From Flavobacteriaceae bacterium (GTDB taxonomy: Bacteria > Bacteroidota > Bacteroidia > Flavobacteriales > Flavobacteriaceae): 9,452 bases of DNA. The DNA lies in contig WFMU01000427.1 of NCBI GenBank assembly GCA_015488935.1, positions 1-9,452 of the forward strand, given 5' to 3'. Shown here one piece after another: positions 6,042 through 9,452 of the stretch. Below the pieces are notes generated by a model. That model searched no databases. It saw only the letters and a program-made list of their open reading frames with translations, and was not told the DNA's origin. Within the stretch, counting starts at the first letter, position 1, and each line of letters opens with the position of its first letter. The position numbers and the translations under genes were made by a program.

Positions 6042-9000
6042 TTAAGCGAATGCACTTGCAACTTTGGTGTTAATTGCAGCTTCTTTAGCATTGTAATCTC
6101 CTATATAAGTAGCATTTATTAATTCTCTTGGAATTTTCATTTCTATTCTAAAGGTTTTCATTGTATTTGAAACGTTAAAAAAGTTATTTATGATTTTTCG
6201 TGCATTCTTAAATTGACTTGGTGTTATACATCTTAATATTTCTAGTGCTAGTATTTCTAATATCTCGTCTATCTTTAAAAAATCTGGTAAAAAGTTTTTT
6301 AAACTTGTGTTTTCTCTAAAATCATTTCTTAACTTTTCTCGTAATATTGCTATCTTATTTAGTGTACTATTTATTTTTGCTACTGTAAAGTTTGTTGTTG
6401 ATTCTATTAATGTTAATAGTGCATTTGTTGGATCTATTATTTGAACCTTGAAATTGTCTATTGTTTTGGTTCTTTCTGTTATATCTTTAATGGTACTTTT
6501 AATATTTAATATATTAAATCTATCTTGTAATGATAATTCACATGTTAGTACTGTAGGTGTAGGTGTTGTATCTCTTGTTTCGTTAATCGGTATTGCTGTA
6601 AAAGTACTTGAACATGTTCCTAATGCGCTAACTTTTACAGATAGTTCTAATTGTGCATTTATACTTGAACTTGGATTTGAAATAAATACTTTATCTGTTT
6701 TTTTATTTGATATTACCTCTCTTATTTGCCCTGTTATTAAAGTCCATGTATATTTTAAATAATTTTTATTTTCTAAACTTGTTGGGTTGTTTGTACCTAG
6801 ATTTATGGTTATTCCTTTACTTGTAAAACTTACTTTACTATATGTAGGTGTTACTTTAGTTGGTAATTTATATACTTTTACTACATCTGATGTATCTGGT
6901 AGTTCTCCATTTACTAAAAATGTAATTGATTCTCCTAAAAGATTGTTTCCAACACCATTCGGATTAAATGTATAACCTCCATTACCATCTTCTACTATAA
7001 AATTTCCTGTTTGTTGTGATTCTAATTTTGCTCCTGCTGGTATTACCGTAATAACAGTGTCTCCTATACCTCCTTCTTTTGGTAAACAAAAGCTTGTTTT
7101 TGGTATATTTACACTAGTAGTATTTGGAGGTCTTTCTCCTGTAATTATAAGTTTACTATTTGTAGTACAATTTACATTTTGATTTGCTACTCCTAAAAAT
7201 AGTTTTAATTCTTCTCCAGCAATTACATTTCCTGTTTCTGGTAACAGAAATTTAAAATCTAAATTGGTGGTGTCTGTTGGTGTTATAGATTGTCCTTTAT
7301 ATGTCCATGTATAATCAAAATAATTCAGTGCATCTAATTCGTGCGAAACGGTTACATTTACTTCTACTTGGTTTGGCATCCAATTTAGGTCTCCATTTAG
7401 TACAATACTAATAATTTTTGGTAGTGTATAAACGAATAATTCTACGTCGCTTGCTGGAATTACTTCGTTATTTACTGTAAACGTTAACGACTGTCCTAAT
7501 AATGAATTAGGAACTCGTTCTGGAATAAAAACAAAACCATTAGCAACACTTCCTCCAACTACACTATTTTTTTGTACACATCTTAATTCTCCATCTTGTG
7601 GCGTTACCGAAAATGATTCTAAAGCGGTTTCTTTTGGTAAACAATAAGTTCTTTTTGGAATGTCTAAACCAACAGCTATTACTGGTCTTGTTTCGTCTAT
7701 GGCAAATGGAAATTCTGTTTTACAATTAACTAAATCATTATCAACCGTAATTTCTAATACTACTTTTGCAGTTACAGTATTATTGACATCTGGAAATAAG
7801 AATTTATTTGGATTTGCAGGTTCTATTGGTATTAATACCTCTCCAGTATCTTTTTTCCATGTATAGATAAAATAATTTTTTGCTGCTAAGGCGTGATCTA
7901 TAAGAAATTCTATAACCAATCCTTCATTTTTCCAAACTTTCTCTTTTATGGTAATAGTAGATTCTACTGGTAATTTGTACACCAATATTTCTACTTTACT
8001 TGCTGGAATTGCTTCGTTATTTACTAAAAATGTTATTGGCTCTCCTGCTAGTGCATCGTTTACATTATTTGGATTAAAATCATAATTATCTACATCTCCT
8101 TCTATAAAACTATCGCCTTGAGGTGATGTTAAACTTGCTCCTGTAGGTGTTACTGTAAAAGAAGCGTTTGGAACAGTTGTATCTCCAGGTACACAAAATA
8201 CTTGTGGTGTTATTTCTAAATCTACTGGTTCTGGTGTGGTTGGTACTTCAACTTGATATACTATTGTTTCTGGTGGACAATCGGATGCACACATATACGG
8301 CAATGCAAAATCAAATAATACTTCGCTTCTAAAAGACGATTCTGCTATTCTAGCTTTATTTGGTGTTTTACTTTTTGCTTGATTTTCAATGCCTCCTTCA
8401 TACACCATTAAAAAAGTTCCTCCTTTTGGTACACCTGCCATGTGCTCAATACCTGGGTGTTTTTGTATTAATTCGGATAGTATTAAGTCTTTATAAAGGT
8501 TTTCTCTTATCGTATCTAATTCTCCTTTTAACCATGCCATTTTTTCTTTTAAACAACAAAAATCAGATAGTTCGTAGATAAAATAATCGTACATTTTATC
8601 GTAATCATTTTTACCAAAAGTAGCACTATCACTTATATTGGATAATCGGAGTATTGCCTGTTTTAAATCGATACATAATTGATTTAAAGCGTTGTTAAAT
8701 TTTATCCATTTACTGGTTTGGTAAAAACCATTTAAATCTTGTAAAAAATCTCTTTTTAGTACTTGTAAATCTGCTATTATTTTAACTGGATTTGTTAAAT
8801 ATAAAAAGTAATCGTCTGCATTAATATCTATATTAATTATATTGCTTAATAAAGATTCTGAAATTGCTGCTATTTCGAAAGAGGAATAGGTTTCTGCTTG
8901 TACATGTGTATAAGCGGCATCTATTACTGCTTGTAAACTTGTTTGGTAATTTTGATTGCTTGTACTACTTGCTGCACTAAAGGCACTTTTATTACGATGC

Positions 9001-9452
9001 ATTTCTTTGGTACTAGCATCTGTTGTTTTTCTCTTAAAATTATCTGCTATTTCTAGTGCTTTTGTTGCTGTTTTTGTTTTTTCATACGCATTAGTTGATG
9101 TGTAGTTATGTCCTACAGTTTCTGTTGAATATTGATTAAAAAATGCAATGGCACTATCTGCTTTACAAATAAAATCTTTTTCCCATGTTTTTAATAAGGT
9201 AAGATAATTTTTATTTTGACATTTAATATCGTTTAAATTTACTTTACTTATTGGTGTTCCTACACTTATTGTTTTTACATCAAAAGCTAAATTATATTCC
9301 GATTTTAGCTTGTTTATTTTGTGGAGAGCTGTTTTGTAATTTTTACCAATATGACCTTCTATTCTATAAAAATTTTTATCTAAATGTGTATATTCTAATG
9401 GTTTTTGAATACTTGGCGTATTTTTTAAATTATTTTTATGATAGCCTAATTG
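6042..9452 (-). CDS. Large eCIS structural protein with three Ig/PKD-like repeats (partial, start beyond right edge)
   Basis: The frame is open from the window edge to TAA 6044-6042, giving 1136 visible residues; an ATG at 9002 is internal. Numbering from the edge, residues 14-60 contain FYRIEGHIGKNYKTAL and FDVKTISVG, which I recall from large proteins in Bacteroidota contractile-injection clusters. Residues 61-390 are mostly helical, with MAGVPKGGTFLMVYEGG at about 345 and a Cys-rich DFALPYMCASDCPPET. Residues 412-960 are three repeats of about 185 residues, each starting like IPKTSFCLPKE and containing LLGESITFLVNGE and NYFDYTWT-like strands, as in Ig or PKD folds. A helical C-terminus follows (about 965-1136). 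The gene sits directly before the tape measure, where Afp-type clusters carry baseplate and fibre genes. A baseplate-associated or fibre/adhesin role is inferred; the exact part is unknown. There is no signal peptide in view. Confidence 0.7.
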   Translation of the reverse strand, partial: QLGYHKNNLKNTPSIQKPLEYTHLDKNFYRIEGHIGKNYKTALHKINKLKSEYNLAFDVKTISVGTPISKVNLNDIKCQNKNYLTLLKTWEKDFICKADSAIAFFNQYSTETVGHNYTSTNAYEKTKTATKALEIADNFKRKTTDASTKEMHRNKSAFSAASSTSNQNYQTSLQAVIDAAYTHVQAETYSSFEIAAISESLLSNIINIDINADDYFLYLTNPVKIIADLQVLKRDFLQDLNGFYQTSKWIKFNNALNQLCIDLKQAILRLSNISDSATFGKNDYDKMYDYFIYELSDFCCLKEKMAWLKGELDTIRENLYKDLILSELIQKHPGIEHMAGVPKGGTFLMVYEGGIENQAKSKTPNKARIAESSFRSEVLFDFALPYMCASDCPPETIVYQVEVPTTPEPVDLEITPQVFCVPGDTTVPNASFTVTPTGASLTSPQGDSFIEGDVDNYDFNPNNVNDALAGEPITFLVNNEAIPASKVEILVYKLPVESTITIKEKVWKNEGLVIEFLIDHALAAKNYFIYTWKKDTGEVLIPIEPANPNKFLFPDVNNTVTAKVVLEITVDNDLVNCKTEFPFAIDETRPVIAVGLDIPKRTYCLPKETALESFSVTPQDGELRCVQKNSVVGGSVANGFVFIPERVPNSLLGQSLTFTVNNEVIPASDVELFVYTLPKIISIVLNGDLNWMPNQVEVNVTVSHELDALNYFDYTWTYKGQSITPTDTTNLDFKFLLPETGNVIAGEELKLFLGVANQNVNCTTNSKLIITGERPPNTTSVNIPKTSFCLPKEGGIGDTVITVIPAGAKLESQQTGNFIVEDGNGGYTFNPNGVGNNLLGESITFLVNGELPDTSDVVKVYKLPTKVTPTYSKVSFTSKGITINLGTNNPTSLENKNYLKYTWTLITGQIREVISNKKTDKVFISNPSSSINAQLELSVKVSALGTCSSTFTAIPINETRDTTPTPTVLTCELSLQDRFNILNIKSTIKDITERTKTIDNFKVQIIDPTNALLTLIESTTNFTVAKINSTLNKIAILREKLRNDFRENTSLKNFLPDFLKIDEILEILALEILRCITPSQFKNARKIINNFFNVSNTMKTFRIEMKIPRELINATYIGDYNAKEAAINTKVASAFA
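6573..7112 (-). repeat. Ig/PKD-like protein repeat 3
   Basis: Encodes residues 781 to about 960. It opens VNIPKTSFCLPKE (C789, 185 residues after C604), then PAGAKLESQQTGNF, LLGESITFLVNGELPDTSDV, NYLKYTW, a second Cys in ALGTCSSTF and closing NETRD. Confidence 0.7.
7113..7667 (-). repeat. Ig/PKD-like protein repeat 2
   Basis: Encodes residues 596-780. It opens LDIPKRTYCLPKE (C604), then LLGQSLTFTVNNEVIPASDV, NYFDYTW, a second Cys in QNVNCTTNS and closing GERPP. It keeps the same order and spacing as repeat 1 (Cys to Cys 184 residues). Confidence 0.7.
7668..8219 (-). repeat. Ig/PKD-like protein repeat 1
   Basis: Encodes residues 412-595 (edge numbering). It opens LEITPQVFCVPGD (C420), then PTGASLTSPQGDSF, LAGEPITFLVNNEAIPASKV, the strand NYFIYTW, a second Cys in NDLVNCKTEF and the closing ETRP. 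Confidence 0.7.

Noticed and set aside
6448..8581. Plus-strand frames opposite the large repeat protein
   Set aside because: They are antisense to repeats whose minus-strand protein motifs are conserved three times.
1..9452. CRISPR array, tRNA, rRNA, insertion sequence or attachment site
   Set aside because: I saw no short regular spacer repeats, cloverleaf candidates, transposase motifs or terminal inverted repeats. The DNA is almost wholly coding.

Overview
The window looks like the 3' part of an extracellular contractile injection system (eCIS, phage-tail-like) operon from a low-G+C member of the Bacteroidota, probably a marine Flavobacteriia. The evidence is very A/T-rich DNA, TTA/AAA/AAT-dominated codons, A-rich translation starts without Shine-Dalgarno sequences, and the protein families themselves. 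Every supported gene lies on the minus strand, so transcription runs from the right edge to the left. Genes are packed tightly (gaps of 5, 7 and 2 bases, then an ATGA overlap). There is no long intergenic stretch, and I see no promoter or terminator.

Layout in transcription order. (1) From beyond the right edge to 6042: a large structural protein, at least 1136 residues in view, with an eCIS-type N-terminal region and three tandem Ig/PKD-like repeats of about 185 residues. Its frame stays open to the window edge, so the ATG at 9002 is internal. (2) 6036 to 4482: a contractile-injection-system tape-measure protein, split by one extra base near 4992-5001 into a 375-residue N-terminal and a 140-residue C-terminal piece. 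Restoring the frame gives a 517-residue protein with the family's C-terminal signature. (3) 4474 to 728: a 1248-residue effector. It has a Lys-rich disordered N-terminus, a coiled coil, the hydrophobic helical core typical of Bacteroidota eCIS effectors, and a C-terminal nuclease-like tip with a helix-hairpin-helix-like tail. (4) 725 to 90: a SUKH (SMI1/KNR4)-like protein that fits an immunity protein for that tip. (5) 93 to the left edge: the first 31 codons of a peptidoglycan-binding-domain protein.

Reading: the first two genes help build the particle (structure and tube length). The effector is the probable payload, with a conserved eCIS carrier part and an exchangeable nuclease tip. The SUKH protein would protect the producer or its kin, and the peptidoglycan-binding protein may act in release or cell-wall contact. 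The most notable points are a toxin-immunity pair inside an eCIS operon, an effector core without a visible DUF4157 metalloprotease motif, and the frameshifted tape measure. All family calls come from remembered motifs; no search was run.
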